DNA of 64,000 bases, from assembly GCA_012842545.1 (NCBI GenBank), contig DUSQ01000035.1:24449-88448 (forward strand), read 5' to 3'. The position numbers were made by a program, and so were the translations under genes. The stretch comes from Coprothermobacter sp. (GTDB taxonomy: Bacteria > Coprothermobacterota > Coprothermobacteria > Coprothermobacterales > Coprothermobacteraceae). Below, piece after piece: positions 8,868-16,760 of this stretch (positions within the stretch are counted from its first letter, which is position 1; the number at the start of each line of letters is the position of its first letter). The notes beneath the pieces are model-generated. The model did no database searches. It was not told the origin of the DNA and was given only the letters and a program-made list of their open reading frames with translations.

Positions 8868-9050
8868 TTATTCTCTGCTGATAGCACCTGTTGAGCAGGA
8901 GTCAATTGCTTCATCGACGCAAGGCAGACTTTCATCAGCACCTGCAATTACTTCGCTTTTCCCCTCCGCATCAGCCTGAAAGACCTCTGGGCATAATGCC
9001 ATACAAACCCCACAAGCAATACACAAATCCTTGTCTACTTTTACAGCCAT
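8868..9050 (-). CDS. [4Fe-4S] ferredoxin, Thermotoga type (copy 2)
   Basis: Sixty residues, differing from copy 1 at about seven positions. The six cysteines at 10, 13, 16, 20, 43 and 51 are all kept. The conserved Pro after the last Cys is Ser here (SCSTGAI instead of SCPTGAI), which may shift cluster environment or stability. It has its own SD (AGGAGG) and -10 box, so the two copies can be expressed separately. It is most likely a tandem duplication that also enclosed rpsT. Confidence 0.94.
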   Translation of the reverse strand: MAVKVDKDLCIACGVCMALCPEVFQADAEGKSEVIAGADESLPCVDEAIDSCSTGAISRE

Positions 9051-9094
9051 TTTGAAAAGCCTCCTTTGACTTTGAAATTGCGATGCCTAACAAG

Positions 9095-9100
9095 ATTATA
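9095..9100 (-). promoter_or_regulatory. -10 element upstream of ferredoxin gene 2
   Basis: TATAAT on the minus strand about 45 bases before the start of ferredoxin copy 2; the -35 (TTCTTT at 17 bases) is poor. The rest of the 140-base gap up to 9190 holds a short palindrome (TTGGG-AGT-CCCAA near 9141-9155), possibly part of the 3' end of the upstream gene, but no convincing terminator. Confidence 0.5.
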
Positions 9101-9190
9101 CACACTGATGAAGCGCAAAAGAATGGTATCAGAAATCACTTGGGACTCCCAAAGAGCATGCAACTTTTTAAGTTCGCAACTTTCGCAGTG

Positions 9191-10129
9191 TTAAGTTGAT
9201 AGACCACTTTGTAAAGTCCAAAGCTCATCAGGCCCTTCTGGATCAAGCCTGTCGAGCGGCACACCGTTCAAAGACGTAGCACAGTTCTGTTTTAGCTCAC
9301 CAAGGTAAACAAAAGGCACATGATCCTTTTCCAGTCTGTGCGTCAATTCTTGCTTGTTTTCACAGACCAGTAGCACTGAACCCGAGGAGATGATTTTATA
9401 AGGGTTGAACCCAAACCGATGAGAAAGCTCTATCAATTCATCATCCAAAAAGTCTTCAGGAAATAAGGCATTAATGCCAAGGGATGTTCCCCTTGTGAGC
9501 TCCCATAGCCCAGCCACAAGCCCCCCTTCAGTTAAATCGTGAGCAAAAACCAGAGATGGAGCATTCAGAACCACGTCCATGATAGGCTTAACCGAAACTT
9601 TCAGTATGTCATGACTGTAAGAACCCTTCAAGAGCATCATAGCCTCCTGGCCCAACGTGCCTGCAAAAAATACATGTTGAGACGGTTTTACAAACTCTTT
9701 GCTAAGCTCCCTTATCCGCTTACCGAACATGGTCCCGATTACCACAGGCTTGTTCACGGCCGGAGTAAATTCGCTATGTCCCCCTACCAGCTGTGCGTTT
9801 TCATAGTTCAAGCCAGCGTGAAGGTGCTCAAACATGCTTTCCAAATCTTCTTGAGGAAAATTGGTAGGCAAAAGGATAACCGCTAAAAAAGCCACCGGTT
9901 CACCCCCAGCCACGCGCACATCGTTTGCGTTCACATGAACTGCCAGTTGCGTGACAACACTGCTGTCGGCACCAGTAATAGGATCAGTGCTCACCACTAT
10001 GGGAGCATCTAAATCTACTACAGCACTGTCGGTCAGATAAGAAGCGTCAATTAAAACTTCGTCACGGCGCTTTCCATAAAAACGATTTACCAGACTCCCA
10101 ATGTATGAGACTGGGACTTTACCTTCCAT
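9191..10129 (-). CDS. AIR synthase-related protein (HypE/ThiL/SelD-like ATPase fold)
   Basis: About 312 residues with the two-domain PurM/HypE fold: an N-terminal GKVP segment, DSAVVDLD, VVSTDPITGA, then VHVNANDVRVAGGEP and GGHSEF, all matching ATP-binding members that activate a substrate with phosphate. Orthologues are usually annotated only as AIR synthase-related or HypE-like. No other hyp, sel or thi gene is in the window, so the substrate is unknown. The frame is open through the tRNA gene upstream, but that part is the tRNA read as protein. The real start is the ATG at 10129, directly adjoining the tRNA CCA end, which fits the family N-terminus and leaves no room for a leader of its own. 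Confidence 0.8.
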   Translation of the reverse strand: MEGKVPVSYIGSLVNRFYGKRRDEVLIDASYLTDSAVVDLDAPIVVSTDPITGADSSVVTQLAVHVNANDVRVAGGEPVAFLAVILLPTNFPQEDLESMFEHLHAGLNYENAQLVGGHSEFTPAVNKPVVIGTMFGKRIRELSKEFVKPSQHVFFAGTLGQEAMMLLKGSYSHDILKVSVKPIMDVVLNAPSLVFAHDLTEGGLVAGLWELTRGTSLGINALFPEDFLDDELIELSHRFGFNPYKIISSGSVLLVCENKQELTHRLEKDHVPFVYLGELKQNCATSLNGVPLDRLDPEGPDELWTLQSGLST

Positions 10130-10215
<86 letters not shown>

Positions 10216-10228
10216 ACAATCAAAATCA

Positions 10229-10257
10229 ATTATACACGAAAGGCTCATCACTGTAAA
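10229..10257 (-). promoter_or_regulatory. Promoter of tRNA-Leu and the AIR synthase-related gene
   Basis: TTTACA (10257-10252), a 17-base spacer and TATAAT (10234-10229) on the minus strand. The predicted start near 10222 is only about 7 bases before the mature tRNA 5' end. No terminator separates the tRNA from the downstream gene, so both should share one transcript. Confidence 0.85.
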
Positions 10258-10275
10258 GCACGTTATCACTTATGG

Positions 10276-10281
10276 TATACT
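10276..10281 (+). promoter_or_regulatory. -10 element of lexA, close to the start codon
   Basis: TATACT preceded by TATGG, 8 bases before the lexA ATG at 10290. No Shine-Dalgarno sequence lies between them, so transcription probably starts at or next to the ATG. I see no GAAC-N4-GTTC type SOS box here. Confidence 0.65.
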
Positions 10282-10289
10282 TTTGTTGT

Positions 10290-10868
10290 ATGAAAGAACT
10301 AACAGCTCGACAAAAAGAAGTTCTAGACGCAATAAGATCTTTTATAGCTGAAAACCACTATCCTCCGACAGTTAGAGAGCTCTGTGCTATTCTTGGCATC
10401 TCTTCTCCGAGAGGAGTTTCGAAGCACTTAGAAGCGTTGGAGAAAAAGGGGTACATAAAGCGTACTTCAGGTCATCGCTCTTTGATACTGCCCATGGAGG
10501 TTCCCTTAATTGGTAAAGTGACCGCGGGTTTGAAAACGCTGGCTGTGGAAGAACTCGAAGGCTATCTTTCCGTGGAGGATATCTTCTTATCTCCCAACCA
10601 GTTCGGTCTTAAAGTCAAAGGCGATTCCATGCAAGGCGCTGGTATTTTAGAAGGAGACATCGTCATTGTCAACTCCGATGCTGAGTGGATTAACGGTGAT
10701 ATCATTGTTGCCATTATTGATGAAATGGCCACTGTCAAACGGGTGAAACAAGACCAAAACGGCAACTGGTGGCTTGAACCTGACAACCCACAATACGCCC
10801 CCCTACCACTAAATGAAGAGGTCCAAATTGTTGGAAAAGTTGTAGCTGTCATTAGGAAATATTCATAA
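10290..10868 (+). CDS. lexA: LexA repressor
   Basis: SOS repressor with self-cleavage activity, 192 residues from the ATG at 10290. N-terminal winged helix-turn-helix (PPTVRELCAILGISSPRGVSKHLEALEKKGYI), cleavage site Ala79-Gly80 (VTAG), catalytic Ser113 (GDSMQ) and Lys150 (ATVKRV); the Ser-Lys spacing of 37 equals that of E. coli. An upstream in-frame start would put six residues in the promoter and is unlikely. Monocistronic, divergent from the tRNA-Leu transcript, apparently leaderless. Confidence 0.95.
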   Translation: MKELTARQKEVLDAIRSFIAENHYPPTVRELCAILGISSPRGVSKHLEALEKKGYIKRTSGHRSLILPMEVPLIGKVTAGLKTLAVEELEGYLSVEDIFLSPNQFGLKVKGDSMQGAGILEGDIVIVNSDAEWINGDIIVAIIDEMATVKRVKQDQNGNWWLEPDNPQYAPLPLNEEVQIVGKVVAVIRKYS

Positions 10869-10884
10869 ATCCATGAGTGATAAT

Positions 10885-11469
10885 CTAAACTTCTTCACCT
10901 GCTAGTATTCTCTTTGCGATCGTAGCATTGTCAGCCAAGTGCAGACTAAAAGAGTCCCAGAATACGCAGGTTCCAAGCAGTATTATTTTCCCCGTTCCAA
11001 CTCTTACCTGAGAACCTACATGACCCACGCTTGAGGTTAATATGACCTCACTGCCAGACACCGTGTCAGTACATGGAAAAACTCCTTTTAGACCGTTGCG
11101 ACTGACCACATTTACAAAATAAGGGTCTTCGCTAGAATGATCAAGAGTTTCATTTAGGTTCATGGTAAGACCGAAATGCTTGGTCACGCTGTTTATAATT
11201 TCACCAACCCCGTCCTCATTCTTGTAGTAGCCTGCAAATACGACTATTTTCCCTTTAGAAACCCAGCTCTCTATTTGATGAACTTCCAAATCACTGAAAG
11301 CTTTCTCTGGGTAATTAAAAACGATGGTGTCATAGTGACCCAGAGATTCAAAATCCTTCACTTCACTAACAATGAAACCGCATTCTTTAAGAAAGTGGCT
11401 TAGTTTTCCATAGTAGTAATAATCTGTAATTGTAAACTCTAAATGTGAAATGTCCCAGCCAATTTTCAT
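10885..11469 (-). CDS. Uncharacterised protein, possible GATase1/DUF4350-like domain
   Basis: 194 residues, no signal peptide or membrane segment. It shows alternating strands and helices: YDTIVFNYPE, then GKIVVFAGYY, and near the end GTGKIILLGTCVFWDS, which resembles the open alpha/beta fold of DUF4350 / GATase-like domains (a domain that senses or binds rather than catalyses). I do not recognise it with certainty and give no function. AGAGGTGAG precedes the ATG. It converges on lexA with 16 bases between them and no visible terminator. Confidence 0.6.
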   Translation of the reverse strand: MKIGWDISHLEFTITDYYYYGKLSHFLKECGFIVSEVKDFESLGHYDTIVFNYPEKAFSDLEVHQIESWVSKGKIVVFAGYYKNEDGVGEIINSVTKHFGLTMNLNETLDHSSEDPYFVNVVSRNGLKGVFPCTDTVSGSEVILTSSVGHVGSQVRVGTGKIILLGTCVFWDSFSLHLADNATIAKRILAGEEV

Positions 11470-11501
11470 GTTTTTATCTCACCTCTCCGAGCAGTTTCGG
11501 T

Positions 11502-11507
11502 TATAAT
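11502..11507 (+). promoter_or_regulatory. -10 element of the 153-residue membrane protein gene
   Basis: Perfect TATAAT whose last base is 7 bases before the ATG at 11514. The start of transcription should coincide with the start codon, implying a leaderless mRNA. No Shine-Dalgarno sequence is present. Confidence 0.65.
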
Positions 11508-11513
11508 TAATGC

Positions 11514-11975
11514 ATGCACGTAATAGCTATAGTACTGATCACTTTTATCGCACTTTACCTTTTTTGGTTCTTCTGGGGTGGTGTTGTTCAGTACTTCAGC
11601 AGCCCCGAACAAACTCCAAGAACCTCCTCTAAATTTTATTGGCTCTTGGTCTTGGTTTTTGCCATGGAGCTTTATGACTTTGTTTACATGATAACATTCC
11701 CAGCTATTCTCGGAGTATTATCTATGGCAACGTTGGTAGCTATCCTCACGGTAAGAATAAGAAAACAGGTCATGCCAAAACTATTCCAAGTATTAGGCGC
11801 AGCTACTTTTTTGAGCTGGCTTGGGTCCCACGCACTCGGCATACCTGGAGCGGTTATTGGAGCAGCTTTGGGCGTGTTCACATCTTTAGTGTCAGCACCA
11901 TGGGGTAACACGGCCGCAGAAATGTGGGACGAACCATGGTGGGCTCCTCAGGCTTACAAAAGGCGAAAAGGTTAA
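11514..11975 (+). CDS. Uncharacterised small membrane protein
   Basis: 153 residues with four likely membrane spans: residues 1-28 (VIAIVLITFIALYLFWFFWG), about 43-60, about 62-80 and about 93-125 (Gly/Ala-rich). The C-terminus is soluble and Trp-rich (MWDEPWWAPQAYKRRKG). No family recognised. It is divergent from the 194-residue gene and upstream of spoVS; nothing around it gives a firm role. Confidence 0.65.
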   Translation: MHVIAIVLITFIALYLFWFFWGGVVQYFSSPEQTPRTSSKFYWLLVLVFAMELYDFVYMITFPAILGVLSMATLVAILTVRIRKQVMPKLFQVLGAATFLSWLGSHALGIPGAVIGAALGVFTSLVSAPWGNTAAEMWDEPWWAPQAYKRRKG

Positions 11976-11977
11976 GT

Positions 11978-12004
11978 TTGAAAAAATCCTTCATGGGGTA
12001 TAAT
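11978..12004 (+). promoter_or_regulatory. Promoter of spoVS
   Basis: TTGAAA, a 15-base spacer (16 if the -35 is read as TTTGAA) and TATAAT (11999-12004), followed by a short leader with AAGGAGGG before the ATG at 12038. Confidence 0.65.
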
Positions 12005-12037
12005 AACTATAACCTTTGATACAAGGAGGGTTCTAGC

Positions 12038-12301
12038 ATGGAAGTACTGAAGATTTCGGCGAAGACTGATCCGAAGAAGGCCGCTGGTGCGCTCGCGGAG
12101 GTAATTAGAAAGCACGGAGAAGCTGAACTACAGGCTATTGGGGCTGGCGCAGTAAACCAGGCCACAAAAGCGATCGCTATTGCAAGAGGTTTCCTAGCTC
12201 CAAACGGTATAGACATTGTTTGCATCCCAGGATTTACCGATGTAAAGATTGGAGAGGAAGACAGAACTGCGATTAAGTTCATCATCGAACCCAGGGAGTA
12301 A
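12038..12301 (+). CDS. spoVS: SpoVS family protein (Alba-like)
   Basis: 87 residues matching SpoVS along its whole length: EVLKISAKTDPKKAAGALA at the N-terminus, AIGAGAVNQATKAIAIARGFL, then a strand with FTDVKIGEEDRTAIKF. In Bacillus it affects sporulation, but the family is widespread in thermophiles that do not form spores, where a nucleic-acid-binding Alba-like role is assumed. It is monocistronic with a strong SD. Nothing in the window suggests sporulation. Confidence 0.95.
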   Translation: MEVLKISAKTDPKKAAGALAEVIRKHGEAELQAIGAGAVNQATKAIAIARGFLAPNGIDIVCIPGFTDVKIGEEDRTAIKFIIEPRE

Positions 12302-12333
12302 AAAGGTAAAGAGAGACAACTAACCAATCAATG

Positions 12334-12376
12334 AGAAAAAAGGGAGACCTGCTTCGGTCATATCGTGGGTCTCCCT
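12334..12376 (-). terminator. Rho-independent terminator of the proS-GT2 transcript
   Basis: On the minus strand AGGGAGACC (12376-12368) pairs with GGTCTCCCT (12349-12341), 9 bp with an 18-base loop that contains the GT2 stop codon, followed by a T-run (six Ts, then CTC). It lies 32 bases beyond the spoVS stop and may also slow transcripts from that side, though no T-run faces that way. Confidence 0.85.
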
Positions 12377-12996
12377 CTAAGTTTGTAGGAGAGAATATCA
12401 AGGTACATTCTAAGACGAGCTCTTAGACCCGGCCAAAATCCCCGTTTTTCCTCTTTCATTACCTGCCCTACGCCTTCCAAGACTAGCTCTTCTTGTTTCA
12501 ATCTTTCCTTCTTTAAATAGTCTTCAAGGGCAACCTCGAGCTGGAAGCCACTGACACTGGAGCTCTCATAGAACCTTTTGAGCACAGCCATGGGCAGAAT
12601 ACGTTGGCCAGCCAAAGCAGGACTGATAATATGCGACCACGTCGTAGCTGTTCTTCCGCCCTTTAACATGATCCGTGCGCAGTCATATGAGTTTACCCAA
12701 TTCTTAATTTGAGCAGCATGACCTCTGGTAAAACCAGTTAAGTCAGCATCCAGAAGTACTACTTTGTCCACATCGAACCTAGTGGCTTCCTTCACAGCAG
12801 CACTCTTACCACGGTTCCTCGGAAGTATGAGAAGCAAAGCTCCCTCGCAAGATGCGGCCCAGGCTGTCTTGTCGGTAGAACCATCATCCACTACTAATAC
12901 TGGTAACTTTTCTTCTTTTAAAGGCCTTAATACACGTCCAATGTTTTTCTCTTCATTAAATGCGGGCATTACTACCAAAAAGCTGTTCGTCTTCAC
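12358..12996 (-). CDS. Family 2 glycosyltransferase
   Basis: 212 residues with the GT-A fold: PAFNEEKNIGRVLRPL, the nucleotide-sugar site VVDDGSTDKT, NRGKSAAVKEA, and the DxD-like LLDADL. Acceptor unknown; dolichol-phosphate-mannose-synthase-like enzymes are the nearest type. No membrane spans. It starts with GTG at 12996, overlapping the proS stop by four bases (GTGA), and ends within a terminator, so it is the last gene of the rpsB operon. Confidence 0.85.
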   Translation of the reverse strand: MKTNSFLVVMPAFNEEKNIGRVLRPLKEEKLPVLVVDDGSTDKTAWAASCEGALLLILPRNRGKSAAVKEATRFDVDKVVLLDADLTGFTRGHAAQIKNWVNSYDCARIMLKGGRTATTWSHIISPALAGQRILPMAVLKRFYESSSVSGFQLEVALEDYLKKERLKQEELVLEGVGQVMKEEKRGFWPGLRARLRMYLDILSYKLRGRPTI

Positions 12997-14672
12997 AAGT
13001 CGACTACGCCTCTCAAGATGGTGTCCAATACATTTTCTTGGTCAACCAAAACGGTCTCGCCTGTTTTTCTGAACTTAATCTCCACCTGACCTTCTTTCTT
13101 TGCGTTTACAACAAGACGAACAGGAAAACCAATCAGATCAGCGTCCACAAACTTGACACCTGGTCGCTCGTCTCTGTCATCCACAAAAACATCTAATCCT
13201 GCGGAAGATAGCATGGTCTCCAAATATTGAACTTGACTTTCCACTTCACCCATGGGAATGATGACCACATGGAAAGGTGCTACTGACCAAGGCCAGACAA
13301 TCCCAAATTCATCGTGACACTGCTCCACGACAGCACTAACCAACCGAGTCACGCCTATACCGTAGCACCCCATGATAAAGGGTTTTCTATCGCCATTCTC
13401 ATCATGATAAAAGGCTTCCAATGGCTCTGAATAGCGAGTACCAAGTCTAAAAATGTGCCCTACTTCTAAACCTGTAAAGCTGCGCAGAGTACCGTGACAC
13501 TGTGGACATAAATCCCCTTCAACTACTGCTGACAGGTCAACAATTTCATCGAAAGGCAACGTTGATAGGTCAACACCAACCATATGAAAATTGCGCTCAT
13601 TGGCTCCGGTAACGCCCCACTCCAAAGAATCCAGAGAACGGTCTTTGAGAATAGTTAGACCGGCTACACCCTCCTTTGGCCCCACAAAACCTGGGACGAG
13701 TCCCATGGAAACAATTTCTTCATCAGTCATCATACGCCACTGTGAAAAACGCCTGTTCATTTTTGATTCATCCAGTTCCCTATCACCACGGACCAAGATC
13801 ATTTGGGGATCGCTGTCGCCAATCACCATCACTGCTTTTACGATTCGTTCTTTGGGCAGTTGCAGAAACGCGGCCACGTCCTCTATGGAAGAAACGTTAG
13901 GTGTGTGTACTTTTGCTAAAGCAGGCTTCTCTAAAAACTCAGGAGCTGGTACCACCGAAGTCGCCACTTCAGAAGTTGCAACATATCCACACTTGTCGCA
14001 CTTGAAAACCGTGCTTTCACCTACTTCAGCTGGCACGATGAACTCATGAGAAAGACTACCTCCAATCTGTCCTGGATCTGCAGCCACCACCTCGTAGCTG
14101 AGTTCCAAACGTTCTAGAATTCTCTTATAAGCACCAAGCACTTGATCATAGGTTGTCTTGAGGCTTTCCTCGGAATCATGAAAGGAATAAGCATCTTTCA
14201 TGACGAATTCTCTCAGCCTTATGAGACCAAAGCGGGGACGAGGCTCATCGCGGAACTTTGTCTGAATCTGATACACAAGCTGGGGAAGCTGCTTGTAAGA
14301 AGAAATCAACTGCCCCGCTAACGTAGTAATCTGTTCTTCATGAGTAGGACCTAGACAGAAGTCTTGATCCTTTCTGTCCTTAAGCTTAATCATATCGTCA
14401 CCATAAAGGTCCCAGCGCCCTGTCTTCTTCCACATGTCTGCCGGCATCATAATGGACATGGTCATCTCTTGACCGCCAATTCCGTCCATCTCTTCTCTGA
14501 CTATGGTCTCAATTTTCTTAAGCACTCGATGACCCAAAGGCAAGAAAGCATAAATGCCTGAAGCAATTTGCTTTATCATTGAAGCCCTTATGAGAAGCTT
14601 GTGAGAAGAAGCTTCTGCGTCCTTAGGGTCTTCTCTGAGTGTCTTGTAAAAAAACTTACTGGCTCTCATCAT
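12993..14672 (-). CDS. proS: Prolyl-tRNA synthetase, bacterial type
   Basis: Class II synthetase charging tRNA-Pro, about 559 residues. It shows the bacterial N-terminus (FYKTLREDPKDAEASSHKLLIRA), the motif 2 region (TKFRDEPRPRFGLIRLREF), the YbaK-like editing insert between motifs 2 and 3 (around residues 230-390) with flanking CDKCGY and CPQCHG, and CYGIGVTRL. The ATG at 14672 (or the next codon) has GGGAGG 8 bases upstream. Its first 17 bases overlap the end of ispG. Confidence 0.95.
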   Translation of the reverse strand: MMRASKFFYKTLREDPKDAEASSHKLLIRASMIKQIASGIYAFLPLGHRVLKKIETIVREEMDGIGGQEMTMSIMMPADMWKKTGRWDLYGDDMIKLKDRKDQDFCLGPTHEEQITTLAGQLISSYKQLPQLVYQIQTKFRDEPRPRFGLIRLREFVMKDAYSFHDSEESLKTTYDQVLGAYKRILERLELSYEVVAADPGQIGGSLSHEFIVPAEVGESTVFKCDKCGYVATSEVATSVVPAPEFLEKPALAKVHTPNVSSIEDVAAFLQLPKERIVKAVMVIGDSDPQMILVRGDRELDESKMNRRFSQWRMMTDEEIVSMGLVPGFVGPKEGVAGLTILKDRSLDSLEWGVTGANERNFHMVGVDLSTLPFDEIVDLSAVVEGDLCPQCHGTLRSFTGLEVGHIFRLGTRYSEPLEAFYHDENGDRKPFIMGCYGIGVTRLVSAVVEQCHDEFGIVWPWSVAPFHVVIIPMGEVESQVQYLETMLSSAGLDVFVDDRDERPGVKFVDADLIGFPVRLVVNAKKEGQVEIKFRKTGETVLVDQENVLDTILRGVVDL

Positions 14673-15744
14673 CTTTCGAACCTCCCAAACTTTGTAACTG
14701 TAATTCTGACAATATGGCTTCAGCAATGCCTTCATCATTTTTTATAACTCTTACCACTTGCCCTTCCTTAAAAAGCACAGCACCTGCTTTGCCCAAAGCC
14801 ACACCAATATCAGCGCGAGAGGCCTCTTGAGGCCCGTTGACCATGCACCCCATAACTGCCACCACTAGCGGCTGTTCGATATCCTTCAGCTTTTCCCTTA
14901 AGTTCGCGACCACATCCCAAGTTTTCCGTTCCAGGCGACCGCAGGTGGGACAGGCTACTACATGGACTCCCCTACTCGAAATACCGCAAGCTCTTAAAAG
15001 GTGATACCCTGCCTCGACTTCGTCAACGGAAGGACCATTCAAAGAAACCCTAATTGTGTCTCCAATACCTTCAAGTAACAAAGGAGCCATGCCGGCAACC
15101 GAATAAATCAATCCTTCCGAGCCCTGTCCAGCCTCGGTAACGCCAAGGTGGATGGGATATTCAAAACACTGAGCCAGTTTTCGATTCACAACAATGTTTT
15201 CTACAGGATCAGAGCTCTTTATGGAGAGGACAATGTTTTCGAAAGAAAGTTCACGAAGCATGTCCACTTCTTCTGACATGACGCGAATCGCAAAGTCCAC
15301 CAAAGTCTCGCCGTTTCTCATTCTTTCCAAAGGTAGGCTACCAGTGTTAAGACCAATGCGGATAGGAATGTTTTTCTCTTTAGCCAGGAGTACGATGTCA
15401 CGTCGAGCAGACTTGTCTTTTATGGTTCCAGGATTAAGCCTCAGTTTAGCGATCCCACTTTCCAAAGCCTTGAGCGCTAACTTTGGATCAAAATGAATGT
15501 CTGCCACCAAAGGTACTGGACTCTCTTTTACTAACACTCTAATGTTGTTTGCTGCAAGTTCATCAGGCACTGCAAAGCGGATTAGTTGCGCTCCGGCAGC
15601 CACGTCCTGTCTGAGCTCTTCCAGTGCAGCATTTAAATCAACTATGTTGGTTTTCAGCATGGTTTGTACAACCACAGGAGCGCCGTTACCTATGACAACG
15701 TTACCCACTTGAACTGCTTTACTTTTTCTTCTTTGCGCTTCCAT
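14656..15744 (-). CDS. ispG: 4-hydroxy-3-methylbut-2-enyl diphosphate synthase (IspG/GcpE)
   Basis: [4Fe-4S] enzyme of the MEP isoprenoid pathway. The N-terminus has VGNVVIGNGAPVVVQTM, and the cluster ligands are in ACPTCGR and GCMVNGPQEAS, the latter followed by the catalytic-loop Glu. 362 residues, normal. With dxr two genes upstream (in transcription order) it shows the MEP route is in use. Electrons may come from the ferredoxins in this window (inference). Confidence 0.96.
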   Translation of the reverse strand: MEAQRRKSKAVQVGNVVIGNGAPVVVQTMLKTNIVDLNAALEELRQDVAAGAQLIRFAVPDELAANNIRVLVKESPVPLVADIHFDPKLALKALESGIAKLRLNPGTIKDKSARRDIVLLAKEKNIPIRIGLNTGSLPLERMRNGETLVDFAIRVMSEEVDMLRELSFENIVLSIKSSDPVENIVVNRKLAQCFEYPIHLGVTEAGQGSEGLIYSVAGMAPLLLEGIGDTIRVSLNGPSVDEVEAGYHLLRACGISSRGVHVVACPTCGRLERKTWDVVANLREKLKDIEQPLVVAVMGCMVNGPQEASRADIGVALGKAGAVLFKEGQVVRVIKNDEGIAEAILSELQLQSLGGSKDDESQ

Positions 15745-15749
15745 TTTCG

Positions 15750-16760
15750 TCAGAACCCCATGAGTCTCCCTATGTCAAGCAGCGATACGTAAATCATCAG
15801 GCCCATCAAGCACACAAAACCAATTATGTTCACCATGTTTACCCAGTTCTTAGGCAATGGCCTCCTTATGAAGCTCTCTATGAGACCAACTAATATCAAG
15901 CTCCCGTCAAGCGCCGGAAAAGGAACCAGATTTATGAACCCCAGGTTAGCACTTATGAAAGCTACCAAGTAAAGGAACAACATAAGGTTTGCCTTTGCAA
16001 AATTTGCCATTGTAGCAGTTATGCCAATTATGCCCATCACTTCGACATTCTTAGGCCTCGAGATTATGAGAACGAGCGCCTTCCAGAGTTCCTTTATCAT
16101 GGTCCAAAGTTCCTGAAAAGACTTTCCTAAAGCAGCCAACGGAGAGTACTTTGTTGGAGCTCCAGAAATCCCAACCCCAACGAAAGTGTCTCCTTCGTAG
16201 GTGAGCTTCCTTACCTCCACTTCCACAGTAAGCTCCTCATGACTTCGCTCTATGACCAGTGAAACTTTATCTCCAACTTTCTTGGTAGCAACAATGTGCT
16301 GGAAATCCTCAAAATTACTAACAGACTTGCCATCCACTTGTAGAATCTTGTCGCCAATTTGGAGTACCTCAGCTGCAGAAGAGTTAGGTACAACGGAGCC
16401 CACAACTGTACTAGGCTCCAAAGGATTACCCCCAACCAGGACAATAAATACTACTAAAAAGGCTAAGATGAAATTCATCAAGGGCCCCGCTAAGGCAATG
16501 GCGACTTTGTGAAGAGGTTTTATGGTTAGATTTCCTTCCCCGTCCATAGCAGGAACTTCCACATAAGCTCCAAAGAGAAGAATGCCCACACGGAATTCCG
16601 TCTCACCTATTTGCTTCTTAATTATGTTTGGACCAAAGCCTATACCAAAAGCTGTCACTGGGTAATGCAGCTTCTTGGCAGCCAAATAATGCCCATACTC
16701 ATGTAAAATCATCAGCACTGACAAAGCAATAATTGCCAGTAACACATAAAGAACGCTCAA
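15750..16760 (-). CDS. rseP: Site-2 membrane zinc protease RseP/RasP
   Basis: Intramembrane protease, about 336 residues. HEYGH in the first membrane span binds zinc, a PDZ domain follows at about residues 115-190 (VPNSSAAEVLQIGDKILQVDG), and LVPFPALDG near the end gives the third zinc ligand; three to four membrane spans. GGAGGT at 16775-16770 and a TTG at 16760 overlapping the dxr stop (TTGA) suggest that TTG is the true start rather than the ATG seven codons upstream, which would contain the SD itself. Conserved cdsA-dxr-rseP-ispG-proS order. Confidence 0.92.
   Translation of the reverse strand: MSVLYVLLAIIALSVLMILHEYGHYLAAKKLHYPVTAFGIGFGPNIIKKQIGETEFRVGILLFGAYVEVPAMDGEGNLTIKPLHKVAIALAGPLMNFILAFLVVFIVLVGGNPLEPSTVVGSVVPNSSAAEVLQIGDKILQVDGKSVSNFEDFQHIVATKKVGDKVSLVIERSHEELTVEVEVRKLTYEGDTFVGVGISGAPTKYSPLAALGKSFQELWTMIKELWKALVLIISRPKNVEVMGIIGITATMANFAKANLMLFLYLVAFISANLGFINLVPFPALDGSLILVGLIESFIRRPLPKNWVNMVNIIGFVCLMGLMIYVSLLDIGRLMGF

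Noticed and set aside
9141..9155. Terminator after the AIR synthase-related gene
   Set aside because: A 5-bp stem with 3-base loop and no T-run.
10220..10290. LexA operator near lexA
   Set aside because: No GAAC-N4-GTTC or CGAAC-N4-GTTCG match seen; only a direct ATCACT repeat, too weak to call.
12038..12301. Evidence of sporulation from SpoVS
   Set aside because: SpoVS occurs widely in non-sporulating thermophiles and no other sporulation gene is in the window.
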